DNA of 64,000 bases from Paludibacteraceae bacterium (GCA_017551675.1 JAFZLC010000040.1:1-64000); one strand, 5' to 3'; counted from the stretch's first letter, positions 38,508 to 48,008 are shown. Notes: generated by a model from the letters alone, not told the origin. Made by a program: numbers and translations.

Positions 38508-39056
38508 CTATATGGCAAAATTATCAGGGTATTTCCCCTTAAAGGATGAATAATATTGTTTTACAGTCTGAACATCAGCCTCCTCATCACCCGTCAACTC
38601 AAGTGTTCGCTCTACCCCAGCCATCTTTTTTGAATAATCAAGATAAACCAAGAGAACGGGCACCTTTGCTTCTAATGCAATATAATAAAATCCTCTTTTC
38701 CAATTAGGGTTCGCCTTCCTCGTTGCCTCTGGCGTAATGGCCAAACAAAATTGTTCTCGAGTATTAAACTCATTTACCATCTGTTCCACCAAAGAGGTAC
38801 GCTTCTGACGATCAACAGGAACTCCCCCCATCAGTCTAAACAGATATTTCAAGGGGAAAAAGAACCACTCCTTTTTAATCAAAAAAGAGACTTTGTGCTT
38901 TCCGCCCACTGCGAAATAAAGCAATTCTCCCATCAACAAATCCCAATTACTCGTATGGGGTGCGACACAAAAGATTGCCTTCTCAGGAAGTTCCACCGAT
39001 AGTTTATACTTCCAACCCATCAAACGCAGCAAGAACGAAGATATTTTTTGTCTCAT
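38508..39056 (-). CDS. Lysophospholipid acyltransferase-family protein
   Basis: A 182-residue protein of the 1-acyl-glycerol-3-phosphate acyltransferase (PlsC-like) superfamily. The catalytic HxxxxD-type motif is HTSNWD in APHTSNWDLLMG; the substrate-binding region includes GGVPVDRQKR and the ITPEATRKANPNWKRGF segment that replaces the usual FPEGTRS. It is shorter than PlsC (about 240 residues) and may act on glycolipids or other acyl acceptors. First gene of the pair with the omega-amidase. Confidence 0.83.
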   Translation of the reverse strand: MRQKISSFLLRLMGWKYKLSVELPEKAIFCVAPHTSNWDLLMGELLYFAVGGKHKVSFLIKKEWFFFPLKYLFRLMGGVPVDRQKRTSLVEQMVNEFNTREQFCLAITPEATRKANPNWKRGFYYIALEAKVPVLLVYLDYSKKMAGVERTLELTGDEEADVQTVKQYYSSFKGKYPDNFAI

Positions 39057-39086
39057 CTATAACTTCTTTTAATCTCAAAAAACAGA

Positions 39087-39094
39087 CAAAGATA
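39087..39094 (-). promoter_or_regulatory. -7 box of the acyltransferase/amidase operon
   Basis: TATCTTTG on the minus strand, 30 nt before the ATG at 39056. Confidence 0.6.
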
Positions 39095-39117
39095 GAAACT
39101 TTCTGAGATTTTTACAC

Positions 39118-39125
39118 TATTTTTG
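39118..39125 (+). promoter_or_regulatory. -7 box upstream of the 39-46 kb gene series
   Basis: TATTTTTG followed by CA matches TAnnTTTG, divergent from the acyltransferase promoter. Confidence 0.5.
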
Positions 39126-39275
39126 CATCAACTAACACAAGGCGAGTCTCACAAATTCATCGCTTAAACAATAATTAGTGGGTAATATGAAATAAAATAC
39201 TAAAATCCTACGTAATTAATTAGGGAAATCATGAATAAGGATTCAACTGCAATTCCCTTAAAAACAATTTTAAAC

Positions 39276-40742
39276 ATGAAATTAAAAGGCAATCAAATAC
39301 TTCTTCTCATAAGCTTCATTGGCACACTTTTTTTTCTCTCCTGTAAAGATGAATTCACGACAGATAGTTCATACAGACTATCCTACTCCACTGATTCTCT
39401 GAAATTTGACACCATCTTCACAGAAGAATTGACGCCATTAAGTGTCATAAAAATATACAATGAGACTGACAAGGATATTCAAATTGAGAGTTGTGACTTG
39501 CTAACCCCGAACAACTGTTTTCAAATCAACCTGGATGGAAAAAGTGGAACTCACTTTGAAAACATCAATATCTTCTCGGGCGATAGTCTATATCTCTTCG
39601 TCCAATTCTTTTCTAACGAAGTGGGCGTAAATGCTCCGCTATTGATTGAAGGTTCCATCATCTTCTCCTACAACAAGAACAAGGAAAGAATCGTACTTAC
39701 AGCCTATGGTCAGGATGTTCACAGAATAAAAAGCGACACGATAAAAGGCAATGTTGAATGGACAAACGACAAGCCTTATATCATCTACGACACGCTTAGA
39801 GTCGACTCTACCGCCACCCTAACCATCCAAGAGGGTGTCACTCTCTACTTTCACCCTAGAGCTACCATGCGGGTAGACGGTCGGCTTATCTGCAATGGAA
39901 CATTCGATGCTCCAATTATTTTTAGAGGAGAACGCAAAGAAAAGAGTTATGAAAATGTCAACAACCAATGGGGCGGCATCCATTTTTCAGGGAACAGCAC
40001 CAACAATCAACTGTTGTTCACCGAGATAAAGAACGGATACTATGGCATAAAAATAGACTCTGCAGAGATAGACGAAAAGGTGCCTCGACTCATCATCGGA
40101 AACTCTCTCATTCAAAATGTAAAAAGAAGTGTATTAGATGCTCATTGTGCGAATGTATATGCCTACAATTCGCTTTTCTTACGTGGAGAGATTAGAAGCA
40201 ACGTCGTATTACAAGGCGGTATCTACACGTTTAATCACTGCACATTCGCCAAGACCTCTTCTGGTCAAGGAGAATACGGAATAACACCTTACACGGTTTT
40301 ACTAGCAGACAAATCAATCGATTCAACGCAAGGTAGTATTCCTCTTAATGCCCAATTTAACAACTGCATCATATTCAGTCTCAACAAAGAGACAAGTCTG
40401 AAATTCGAATGTGAGAATCCATCCGAACAGTTTCAATATAAATTCAACCATTGTCTTTTCCCAGCCAACAACATAGAGGAGGAGTTTTATTCTGATGAGT
40501 TTTTCATAGAAAGCGTCTGGGAGGAAAATCCTCAATTCGTATCACTCAAGAAGAATCCTGGATATGACTTTCATCTGGAAGAGAATAGTGCTGCCCGGCA
40601 GAAAGGGGACCTTGAAATTCTAAAATCTTTCCCAGAATGTTTAACGGACAAGGATAATATCACCCGACAAAACGAAACGCTTCCCGACCTGGGCGCCTAT
40701 CAATGGTATGAAGAGGTAGAGGAAGAAAGTGACAACCCATAA
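39276..40742 (+). CDS. Lipoprotein with predicted right-handed beta-helix region
   Basis: A ~488-residue lipoprotein; lipobox FFLSC lies 23 residues after the chosen ATG 39276. A farther ATG at 39231 would put 15 polar residues before the signal sequence. The first ~135 residues form a beta-sandwich (choice-of-anchor-like: KFDTIFTEELTPLSVIKIYN). Residues ~150-440 contain repeated short strands (YIIYDTLRVDSTATLTIQEG, MRVDGRLICNG, SLIQNV, YAYNSLFLRG, FNHCTF, FNNCIIFS) typical of parallel beta-helix proteins. The C terminus (LPDLGAYQWYE) resembles polysaccharide-active beta-helix proteins. Activity unknown. The nuclease-fold gene starts 5 nt later. Confidence 0.75.
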   Translation: MKLKGNQILLLISFIGTLFFLSCKDEFTTDSSYRLSYSTDSLKFDTIFTEELTPLSVIKIYNETDKDIQIESCDLLTPNNCFQINLDGKSGTHFENINIFSGDSLYLFVQFFSNEVGVNAPLLIEGSIIFSYNKNKERIVLTAYGQDVHRIKSDTIKGNVEWTNDKPYIIYDTLRVDSTATLTIQEGVTLYFHPRATMRVDGRLICNGTFDAPIIFRGERKEKSYENVNNQWGGIHFSGNSTNNQLLFTEIKNGYYGIKIDSAEIDEKVPRLIIGNSLIQNVKRSVLDAHCANVYAYNSLFLRGEIRSNVVLQGGIYTFNHCTFAKTSSGQGEYGITPYTVLLADKSIDSTQGSIPLNAQFNNCIIFSLNKETSLKFECENPSEQFQYKFNHCLFPANNIEEEFYSDEFFIESVWEENPQFVSLKKNPGYDFHLEENSAARQKGDLEILKSFPECLTDKDNITRQNETLPDLGAYQWYEEVEEESDNP

Positions 40743-40747
40743 ATAAT

Positions 40748-41788
40748 ATGAAAAGAAATTTCTATCTAATGTTTTTTATCGTTGTTCTTTTATGGACAAC
40801 CAACATTGCACTACACGCGAAAGAGGATTTTGAGAGTTTCAGAATCATCAGTTACAACCTGGAAAATCTGTTTGATTGCGTTGACGACTCGCTCACTAGC
40901 GATGAATCCTTCACACCAACAGGTGATCACGAATGGACGGAAGCTAAATTCTGGGTCAAAATCAACAACCTATCAAGAGCCATCACTGCCGCAGGAGAAT
41001 GGCAAACGCCCATTTTGATTGGATTATGCGAAGTGGAAAATGCTTATGTAGTGAAAGAACTACTCTATCACACGCAATTGCGAGAGATTGGATATCAATT
41101 CGTTCACAAAGACTCACCCGATCTGCGCGGTGTGGATGTGGCGCTTGTTTATCACCCTCAACAGTTTCATCTCATCGCAGAAGAATTTATTCCAGTACAT
41201 ATCACAGATGGGAAACCCACACGCGACATATTACATGCGACAGGCATATTGACCAACGGAGACACACTTCACGTCTTCGTCAACCACTGGCCCTCTCGCT
41301 ATGGAGGCGAATTAGAATCTGAAGACAAACGGATAGCCGCTGCCACAACACTACGAGATGCGACAGACGCACTCTTTGCAAAAAATAGTCGTTCTAAGAT
41401 TATTATCATGGGAGACTTCAACGACTATCCAGATAACAATAGTTTAATTCATGGGTTATGTGCGGTTTCTCCACAAAAAAGTTATATCTTTGACCAACTT
41501 TATAATCTGAGTTATCCCATTCATGAAAAAGGTGATATTGGCAGTCACAAATTTGGCGGGAAATGGGGAATGCTCGACCAATTCATCGTGTCGGGCGCAC
41601 TATTGGATTCTGAAGCCTCCTGCTTCGTACAGCAAGATGGATTGAAAATATGTCAGGAGAAATTTTTATTGAAAGAAAGTGCCACTGGATATGCACCCAA
41701 ACGTGCATTTTTAGGAACTTTCTTCGCTTATGGGTATAGTGATCATCTACCCATATACATTGATTTAACAATTAAAAACAAAAAATAG
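40748..41788 (+). CDS. Secreted endonuclease/exonuclease/phosphatase-family protein
   Basis: A 346-residue protein with a signal peptide (cleaved near LHAKE) and the full EEP catalytic set: SYNLENLFD, GLCEVEN (metal Glu), HVFVNHWPSRYGG (His), MGDFNDYPDNNS (Asp/Asn) and YSDHLPIYID (Asp-His). It should hydrolyse phosphodiesters or phosphomonoesters outside the cytoplasm, for example extracellular DNA or phospho-compounds. Spacing (5 nt from the lipoprotein, 2 nt to the kinase) indicates one operon. Confidence 0.88.
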   Translation: MKRNFYLMFFIVVLLWTTNIALHAKEDFESFRIISYNLENLFDCVDDSLTSDESFTPTGDHEWTEAKFWVKINNLSRAITAAGEWQTPILIGLCEVENAYVVKELLYHTQLREIGYQFVHKDSPDLRGVDVALVYHPQQFHLIAEEFIPVHITDGKPTRDILHATGILTNGDTLHVFVNHWPSRYGGELESEDKRIAAATTLRDATDALFAKNSRSKIIIMGDFNDYPDNNSLIHGLCAVSPQKSYIFDQLYNLSYPIHEKGDIGSHKFGGKWGMLDQFIVSGALLDSEASCFVQQDGLKICQEKFLLKESATGYAPKRAFLGTFFAYGYSDHLPIYIDLTIKNKK

Positions 41789-41790
41789 AC

Positions 41791-42942
41791 ATGGGCTTAT
41801 TGGCTAAAATCGGGAAAATCAAACTCACTCCATTTATACACATTATCGTATGGTTAATGTTTCTTGTATCTCCTATTTTTGTCTTTCCAAACAGAGACAA
41901 TGTAAACACCATACACTATATTCGACATGTAGTAACCACACTATCACTCATGTCCATTTTCTATCTGAACTACTCTCTTCTCATCAAAAAATTCATGATC
42001 AATGGAAAATGGAAACATTTTCTTCTATACAACCTCATAAGTATTTCCATCCTCTGTGGAATAAACTATGCTGTTCATGCCGAGACTCAACCCATTATGG
42101 AAGCAGAACGGACTGAGCGTCAGAACCAAGAGCGTGCTAGTATCGTGAAATATATGAAAGAGCACAACTGTGGTGAATTGGAAGCTCGAATCCAAGCTGA
42201 CAAAATCAGAAGAAGTAAAAACAAAGGAAGCGACATGTGGGGAATACTCTTTAACTTTATTGCCTACATTTGTTTCATCGGAACAGCCATCGCCCTACTT
42301 TCCATGAAGAGACTTTACTTAAATGAGCAAGAGAGGAAAGAAGCCGAACAAAAAAAGGTGGAAGCCGAACTCAAAAATCTCAAAAATCAGCTCAACCCTC
42401 ACTTCCTGTTCAACACGCTCAACAACATCTATGCACTGATAGCCATCAGTCAGGACAAATCGCAAGAGGCTGTCATGGAACTAAGCAAAATGCTCCGTTA
42501 CGTGTTATATGACGCAGACACCGACACGGTACCCATCAGCAAGGAGGTGGAGTTTATCAGCAATTATGTGAAACTTATGAAACTACGTCTATCCAGCAAG
42601 GTGGATGTACAAGTAGACATGCAGGTGGATCGAAACCCAAGTTTCCCTATCGCCCCATTGTTATTCATATCAATGATTGAGAATGCCTTCAAGCATGGCG
42701 TTTCATCACAGCAGAACTCCTTCATTCACTTTTCCATCCATCTGACGGAAGATAACGACATCGTTTGCAACCTACGGAACAGCTATTTCCCTAAGGATGA
42801 GAATCAAGACAAAAGTGGATCGGGAATCGGCGTGGAAAACACTAAAAAAAGATTGGAACTGATATATCCAGGCAGACACTCTTATACGTATAGTGTAGAG
42901 GGAGATACGTACGTTTCAAATTTAACGATTAAAAATAAATAA
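41791..42942 (+). CDS. LytS-type sensor histidine kinase
   Basis: A 383-residue membrane kinase. Four hydrophobic spans lie in residues ~12-175, with a charged extracytoplasmic or linker segment at ~95-140. A coiled coil leads to the His_kinase (PF06580) motif LKNQLNPHFLFNTLNN, with the phosphoacceptor His. A degenerate ATPase domain follows (SMIENAFKHG, GSGIGVENTKKRLELIY). It pairs with the LytTR regulator 19 nt downstream. The sensed signal is unknown. Confidence 0.92.
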   Translation: MGLLAKIGKIKLTPFIHIIVWLMFLVSPIFVFPNRDNVNTIHYIRHVVTTLSLMSIFYLNYSLLIKKFMINGKWKHFLLYNLISISILCGINYAVHAETQPIMEAERTERQNQERASIVKYMKEHNCGELEARIQADKIRRSKNKGSDMWGILFNFIAYICFIGTAIALLSMKRLYLNEQERKEAEQKKVEAELKNLKNQLNPHFLFNTLNNIYALIAISQDKSQEAVMELSKMLRYVLYDADTDTVPISKEVEFISNYVKLMKLRLSSKVDVQVDMQVDRNPSFPIAPLLFISMIENAFKHGVSSQQNSFIHFSIHLTEDNDIVCNLRNSYFPKDENQDKSGSGIGVENTKKRLELIYPGRHSYTYSVEGDTYVSNLTIKNK

Positions 42943-42961
42943 CTAATACATAAAGGAAAGC

Positions 42962-43690
42962 ATGACACTAGATTGTATCATCATCGACGACGAGCCATTA
43001 GCACTCGGATTAATGGAAAGCTACGTAAAGAAGACCCCATTTTTGAATTTAGTAGCTAAGTTTGAAAATGCGGTAGAAGCAATGTCCACTTTAAAGGAGA
43101 ATCCTCCTCACTTATTGTTCCTTGACATTCAAATGCCGGAATTAAACGGACTAGAGTTCTCTAAAATCATCAAGGACAAGACCAAAATCATCTTTACCAC
43201 CGCCTTTCAGCAATATGCGTTGGAAGGATATAAAGTGAATGCATTGGACTATCTGATGAAACCCATCAGCTATCCCGACTTCTTGGAGGCTGCCAACAAA
43301 GCACTTGCTTGGTATGAAATGGCAAACACCGAACACAAAGAAGAGGGTGCGACAGAGAATCGCAAGAGAAGCATCTTTGTCAAATCAGACTATAAACTAG
43401 TTCAGATAGAACTTGACAAGATCACTCATATCGAAGGATTGAAAGATTATGTAAAAATCTTTGTGGAAGGAGAACAATACCCTATTCTATCACTTATGAG
43501 CATGAAATCATTAGAGACTATGTTACCTCAAGATCAGTTCATTCGTGTACACAGATCCTTCATCGTACAACCAAAGAAAATCAAGACCATCGAGCGAAAT
43601 AGAATCATCTTTGGAAAAGAATACATTCCAATATCAGATTCATACAAAGATAGTTTTCAAGCATTTCTTAATAAATACTCCATCTTATAA
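42962..43690 (+). CDS. LytTR-family response regulator
   Basis: A 242-residue regulator. The receiver domain has Asp9-Asp10 and the phosphoacceptor Asp55 in LLFLDIQMPELNG, with switch residues TTAFQQYA and the Lys in YLMKPI. The C-terminal LytTR DNA-binding domain (~137-240) has FVKSDYKLVQIELDKITHIE and RVHRSFIVQPKKI. It is the cognate partner of the upstream kinase. Targets are unknown; the neighbouring exported proteins are candidates. Confidence 0.93.
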   Translation: MTLDCIIIDDEPLALGLMESYVKKTPFLNLVAKFENAVEAMSTLKENPPHLLFLDIQMPELNGLEFSKIIKDKTKIIFTTAFQQYALEGYKVNALDYLMKPISYPDFLEAANKALAWYEMANTEHKEEGATENRKRSIFVKSDYKLVQIELDKITHIEGLKDYVKIFVEGEQYPILSLMSMKSLETMLPQDQFIRVHRSFIVQPKKIKTIERNRIIFGKEYIPISDSYKDSFQAFLNKYSIL

Positions 43691-43702
43691 CGTCGCATAG
43701 TT

Positions 43703-45280
43703 ATGGCTTCATACCAAAACATTCAGCTGGCACTTACACCCAAACAAGCTTTTGTCGAATCTGAATTGAAAGAGCAAATTGCAAAAAAGATTCATGTCAA
43801 AGCAGACCGCATCCGTACGATTCAAATCATAAAGAAATCAACCGATGCAAGAAAGCGCAATGACATCAAGATCAATTTGACTCTCAATGTCTATACAGAC
43901 AATACGCAACCTGAAAAGATTGAGCATTCATTTCATTATCAGGATGTACAAGACAAGAAGCCTGTTATCATAGTGGGTGCAGGACCCGCAGGAATGTTTG
44001 GTGCGCTTCGTCTCATCGAACTGGGATTGAAACCCATCATCATTGAGCGAGGCAAGATGGTAAGTGACAGAAAGAAAGATATCGCTCTGCTCAATCGTCG
44101 TGAAGGTCTCAATACAGAATCCAACTATTGCTTTGGAGAAGGAGGTGCCGGCACATTCTCTGATGGAAAACTATTTACACGTTCCAAAAAGAAAGGAGAC
44201 TGCAGTCGTATCTTAGACATCTTTCACATGCACGGAGCACAAGACTCCATATTGTATGAAGCACATCCCCATATAGGGACGGACAAACTACCAACCGTCA
44301 TCAAAAACATGAGGGAAACCATCCTTCAGCACGGAGGAGAAATTCATTTTGAGACGAAAGTGTCCGAACTGATTATTGAGAAAGAGACCATAAAGGGAGT
44401 ACGAACAACAGACGGTAAAGAGTGGCATGCCGATGCAGTTATATTGGCTACAGGGCACTCCGCACGCGACATCTACGAGATGTTACATCGTCAGGGCGTC
44501 GAGCTTGAAAGCAAAGGTTTTGCCATGGGAGTCCGTGTCGAACATCAGCAGAGATTGATTGATCAGATTCAGTATCACAGTAAGGAAGGAAGGGGCAATT
44601 ACCTACCAGCAGCCGAATACAATTTAGTGACACAAATAGAAGGTCGTGGAGTATACTCATTCTGTATGTGTCCAGGAGGATTCATAGTACCAGCCTCAAC
44701 AGGAATAGGCGAAGGGGTTGTCAATGGAATGTCATCCTCTTCACGCAACTCCAAATTTGCCAACTCAGGCATTGTCGTGGAGATTCGTCCAGAAGACCTA
44801 ACAGACTATCAGCAATATGGAGTAATGGCAGGTTTGAAATTTCAGGAGGCATACGAGCATCTATCTTACGAGAATGGTGAGGGAGACAAGGCCATTGCGC
44901 CAGCGCAGCGACTACGCGATTTCGTTCGTGGTGTTGAGTCAACCAACCTACCAGCCACCTCCTATCTACCAGGAATAAAGATATCAGCTATGCATCAATG
45001 GATGCCAGAATTCATTCGGAAAAGACTACAAGAGGGCTTCAAAGCCTTTGATCAAAAGATGCATGGATTTCTAACTAACGATGCAATCATCATCGGAGTG
45101 GAGTCACGCACTTCATCGCCCATCCGCATTCCACGAAACGAAGAGACGTTGGAACACATACGCATCAAAGGGCTCTACCCATGTGGAGAAGGTGCAGGCT
45201 ATGCAGGAGGCATCACTTCATCAGCGGTAGATGGAGAACGATGTGCTGAGGTGATTGCACAGAAAATGAACATTGAATAA
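43703..45280 (+). CDS. FAD-dependent oxidoreductase (COG2509-like)
   Basis: A 525-residue flavoprotein. After an N-terminal ~85-residue alpha/beta domain, the dinucleotide-binding GAGPAG motif lies at residues 92-97 in VIIVGAGPAGMFGALRLIE. Further family signs are FGEGGAGTFSDGKLFTRS, ILATGHSARD and a C-terminal GLYPCGEGAGYAGGITSSA. The family is widespread in Bacteroidetes and Firmicutes and lacks an assigned reaction. It starts 13 nt after the response regulator but may be functionally unrelated. Confidence 0.88.
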   Translation: MASYQNIQLALTPKQAFVESELKEQIAKKIHVKADRIRTIQIIKKSTDARKRNDIKINLTLNVYTDNTQPEKIEHSFHYQDVQDKKPVIIVGAGPAGMFGALRLIELGLKPIIIERGKMVSDRKKDIALLNRREGLNTESNYCFGEGGAGTFSDGKLFTRSKKKGDCSRILDIFHMHGAQDSILYEAHPHIGTDKLPTVIKNMRETILQHGGEIHFETKVSELIIEKETIKGVRTTDGKEWHADAVILATGHSARDIYEMLHRQGVELESKGFAMGVRVEHQQRLIDQIQYHSKEGRGNYLPAAEYNLVTQIEGRGVYSFCMCPGGFIVPASTGIGEGVVNGMSSSSRNSKFANSGIVVEIRPEDLTDYQQYGVMAGLKFQEAYEHLSYENGEGDKAIAPAQRLRDFVRGVESTNLPATSYLPGIKISAMHQWMPEFIRKRLQEGFKAFDQKMHGFLTNDAIIIGVESRTSSPIRIPRNEETLEHIRIKGLYPCGEGAGYAGGITSSAVDGERCAEVIAQKMNIE

Positions 45281-45358
45281 CTATTAATGATTATTTCAGC
45301 AAACATTTTAACCAAAACAAATGTAAGCTTTAAAAGTTCATATAAAGAAAAAATAATG

Positions 45359-45366
45359 TACCTTTG
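45359..45366 (+). promoter_or_regulatory. Promoter adjacent to the amidohydrolase start codon
   Basis: TACCTTTG followed by CAC is a strong TAnnTTTG match, only 8 nt before the ATG at 45375. The expected transcription start falls within a few bases of the start codon. Confidence 0.6.
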
Positions 45367-45374
45367 CACCCATT

Positions 45375-46163
45375 ATGATAATAGATTTTCACGCACACAT
45401 TTACCCTGCAAAAATTGCAGAGAAGGCAAGTAAAACCATTGGTGATTTCTATCACATCCCAATGGAATACAAGGGAAGTCCGGAACAATTATTAGCAAGT
45501 GGAAGCCGGATAGGTATCAAACACTACATCGTTCATTCCACTGCAACCGCCCCTCATCAAGTAGAGTCCATCAACAATTATATCATTGGTGAAACCATCG
45601 AACATCCCGAATTCATCGGTTTTGGTACCATTCACCCTGAATATGAGAATTTCGATGCAGAACTCAGACGTATAAAAGAGGCAGGACTTAAAGGTATTAA
45701 ATTACATCCCGACTTTCAAAAATTCGCCGTCGATTGTCCCGAAATGGACAAAATTTATGATGTCATCGCAGAACTAAAAATGCCAGTTCTCACTCACGCA
45801 GGTGATTTCCGATACGATTTTTCTGGTCCGCAACGAATTGCTCATGTGTTGGAGAAACATCCCGACTTAGTAATGATAGCAGCCCATTTTGGTGGTTACA
45901 CAGAATGGGACAAATCAGAGAAATACCTAGTTGGCAAAAACGTTTATTTCGACACTTCCAGCAGTCTCTGGAAAATATCCACAGAACAAGCCATGAGAAT
46001 CATCCACAATCATGGAGTAGACAAAATGCTGTTTGGTGTCGATTACCCTATGTGGGACCACAAAGAGGAGTTGGAGCGTTTCAACAAACTTGATTTGAAC
46101 AAAGAAGACAGAGACGCCATACTTTACAAAAATGCACTTCGCATATTAGGCATGAAGGAATAG
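45375..46163 (+). CDS. Amidohydrolase-2-family metal-dependent hydrolase
   Basis: A 262-residue TIM-barrel protein with the metal-binding HAH at residues 5-7 (DFHAHIYP), a central KLHPDFQKF, a His in LTHAGD, AAHFGG and the late Asp in GVDYPMWD. This matches the amidohydrolase-2 (decarboxylase/lactonase-like) group; substrate unknown. No signal peptide. The start follows the promoter box so closely that the transcript may be leaderless. It converges on the ACT-domain gene across a shared terminator. Confidence 0.88.
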   Translation: MIIDFHAHIYPAKIAEKASKTIGDFYHIPMEYKGSPEQLLASGSRIGIKHYIVHSTATAPHQVESINNYIIGETIEHPEFIGFGTIHPEYENFDAELRRIKEAGLKGIKLHPDFQKFAVDCPEMDKIYDVIAELKMPVLTHAGDFRYDFSGPQRIAHVLEKHPDLVMIAAHFGGYTEWDKSEKYLVGKNVYFDTSSSLWKISTEQAMRIIHNHGVDKMLFGVDYPMWDHKEELERFNKLDLNKEDRDAILYKNALRILGMKE

Positions 46164-46174
46164 AAACAAAAAAA

Positions 46175-46208
46175 ATAGAGACGATGATCAACATCGTCTC
46201 TATTTTTT
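46175..46208. terminator. Bidirectional intrinsic terminator
   Basis: A 12-bp stem (46175-46186 ATAGAGACGATG with 46192-46203), a 5-nt loop, with A- and T-runs on the two sides. Confidence 0.87.
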
Positions 46209-46223
46209 ATTACGGAATTACTT

Positions 46224-46643
46224 TTACTTAATCATATCTGATTGTAACATTCCTACATTGTTGCGTTTCAAAGCATCCAAAGCCTCTTGAAGCTTATCTG
46301 GACGGATAACGATATTTGCATTCTCACCTTCTGAGAAAGCATACATATATTCAATGTAGATACCCTCTTTTTCCAATATTTTCAATACTGAAGAAAGAGA
46401 ACCTGGTTGGTTACCAATCTTCAAACAGATGACATCCGTCAAAGAGACTGCGAACAAGTGCTCCTTCAATAATTTCTGAGCACGTTCTGGTTCATGCACA
46501 ATCACACGTAAGATACCAAAATCTGAGTTGTCGGCAACACTAAAAGCTGTCATATTAATACCTGCGCCTCCTAAGATTTCAGCCACATGGTTTAATCTTC
46601 CCACCTTATTCTCCAAAAAGACAGAAAGTTGTTTAATTATCAT
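46224..46643 (-). CDS. Tandem ACT-domain protein
   Basis: A ~139-residue protein consisting of two ACT domains (IIKQLSVFLENKVGRLNHVAE and ICLKIGNQPGSLSSVLKILE), the fold that binds amino acids in regulators. It has no catalytic part. I chose ATG 46643 (MIIKQLSVF), the form relatives take; an ATG at 46655 adds four residues. It lies 26 nt downstream of phenylacetate-CoA ligase on the same strand. An amino-acid-sensing or accessory role for the ligase is inferred. Confidence 0.87.
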   Translation of the reverse strand: MIIKQLSVFLENKVGRLNHVAEILGGAGINMTAFSVADNSDFGILRVIVHEPERAQKLLKEHLFAVSLTDVICLKIGNQPGSLSSVLKILEKEGIYIEYMYAFSEGENANIVIRPDKLQEALDALKRNNVGMLQSDMIK

Positions 46644-46669
46644 TTCGTCACACATAAAACATCTACAAT

Positions 46670-47974
46670 TTAATTCTTAAATACACGTTTATCTAACACA
46701 CGTTTTACTTTACCCTCACTTCTTTGAATTGTGCGAGGTTCAACCAAACGAATATCTGGTTGGATACCAACAACACTTTGTATCTTATGAGCAATTTTCT
46801 TTTTAAGCTCCATCATACTTCTCATGTCGTCTGTATAGTATTCTTGTTTTACCTCCACCATGATTTCAAAGGTGTCCGTATTGTTAACTCTATCTACCGT
46901 AATGAAGAAGAATGGTTCGAACTCTTCCAATTCACAGATGACTGATTCCACCTGACTTGGGAATACGTTCACACCACGGATAATCAACATATCATCGCAT
47001 CTACCCATGATCTTATCCATACGAACCAATGTACGTCCGCATGTACATCTCTCATAATGCAAAGCGGTCAAGTCTCTCGTACGGAAGCGGATCAACGGCA
47101 TACCCTCTTTTGTTAATGTAGTGAAGACCAACTCACCCTCTACACCCTCTGGCAATGGTTCTCCAGTTTCAGGATCAATGATTTCAGGGTAGAAATGATC
47201 CTCATTCAAGTGAGTACCACACTGACATTCACATTCGTAGCCGACACCTGGACCCATAATTTCAGTCAATCCATAGATATCATAAGCTTTGATACCCATC
47301 TTTGCTTCGATCTCTCTACGCATAGCCTCTGTCCATGGTTCAGCACCAAAGACACCCACACGCAAATTGAACTCTTCACGCTTATATGGGGAAGCCTCCA
47401 TTGCCTCAGCCAAATACATTGCATAAGAAGGAGTAGCTGCCAATGCCTTCACACCCAAATCATGCATCATCATGATCTGCTTTTGTGTATTTCCACTTGA
47501 CATTGGGATAACCGTTGCACCAATGTTCTCAACTGCAGAATGAGCACCTAATCCACCAGTAAACAATCCATAGCCATAAGATACTTGAACAATATCATTT
47601 TGCCCGAGACCATAAGCTGTCAAACAACGAGCACCCACTTCTTTCCATACAGCCAAGTCATTGTTGGTCAATCCAACCACAATCGGCTTACCTGTGGTTC
47701 CTGACGATGCATGAACACGTACAATCTCAGACATTGGGGCTGACAACAAACCAAACGGATAATAGTCTCTCAAATCTTTCTTGGAAGAGAAAGGCAATTT
47801 AACAATATCCTTTATGTCCTTTATGTCTTCCGGAGTTACTCCTGCGGCTTGCATTCGCTTTCTGTAAGGCTCACAATTATGGTAAACACGTTCTATTACA
47901 CGTTTGAGTCGTAAACTCTGAAGTTTTCGCATATCCTCGCGACTCATGCACTCTACGGTCTCATTCCAAATCAT
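46670..47974 (-). CDS. paaK: Phenylacetate--CoA ligase
   Basis: A ~434-residue adenylate-forming enzyme making phenylacetyl-CoA (or related aryl-acyl-CoA). The P-loop VHASSGTTGKP, the YDIYGLTEIMGPGV adenylation motif, RTRDLT and the hinge region MDKIMGRCDDMLIIRGVNVFPSQ are intact. In anaerobes it often serves aromatic amino-acid turnover with indolepyruvate oxidoreductase; no such gene is in the window. ATG 47974 is preferred over TTG 47983. Confidence 0.93.
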   Translation of the reverse strand: MIWNETVECMSREDMRKLQSLRLKRVIERVYHNCEPYRKRMQAAGVTPEDIKDIKDIVKLPFSSKKDLRDYYPFGLLSAPMSEIVRVHASSGTTGKPIVVGLTNNDLAVWKEVGARCLTAYGLGQNDIVQVSYGYGLFTGGLGAHSAVENIGATVIPMSSGNTQKQIMMMHDLGVKALAATPSYAMYLAEAMEASPYKREEFNLRVGVFGAEPWTEAMRREIEAKMGIKAYDIYGLTEIMGPGVGYECECQCGTHLNEDHFYPEIIDPETGEPLPEGVEGELVFTTLTKEGMPLIRFRTRDLTALHYERCTCGRTLVRMDKIMGRCDDMLIIRGVNVFPSQVESVICELEEFEPFFFITVDRVNNTDTFEIMVEVKQEYYTDDMRSMMELKKKIAHKIQSVVGIQPDIRLVEPRTIQRSEGKVKRVLDKRVFKN

Positions 47975-48008
47975 TTTTTTCAAAAAAATTAATAATTATT
48001 ACTTACGA

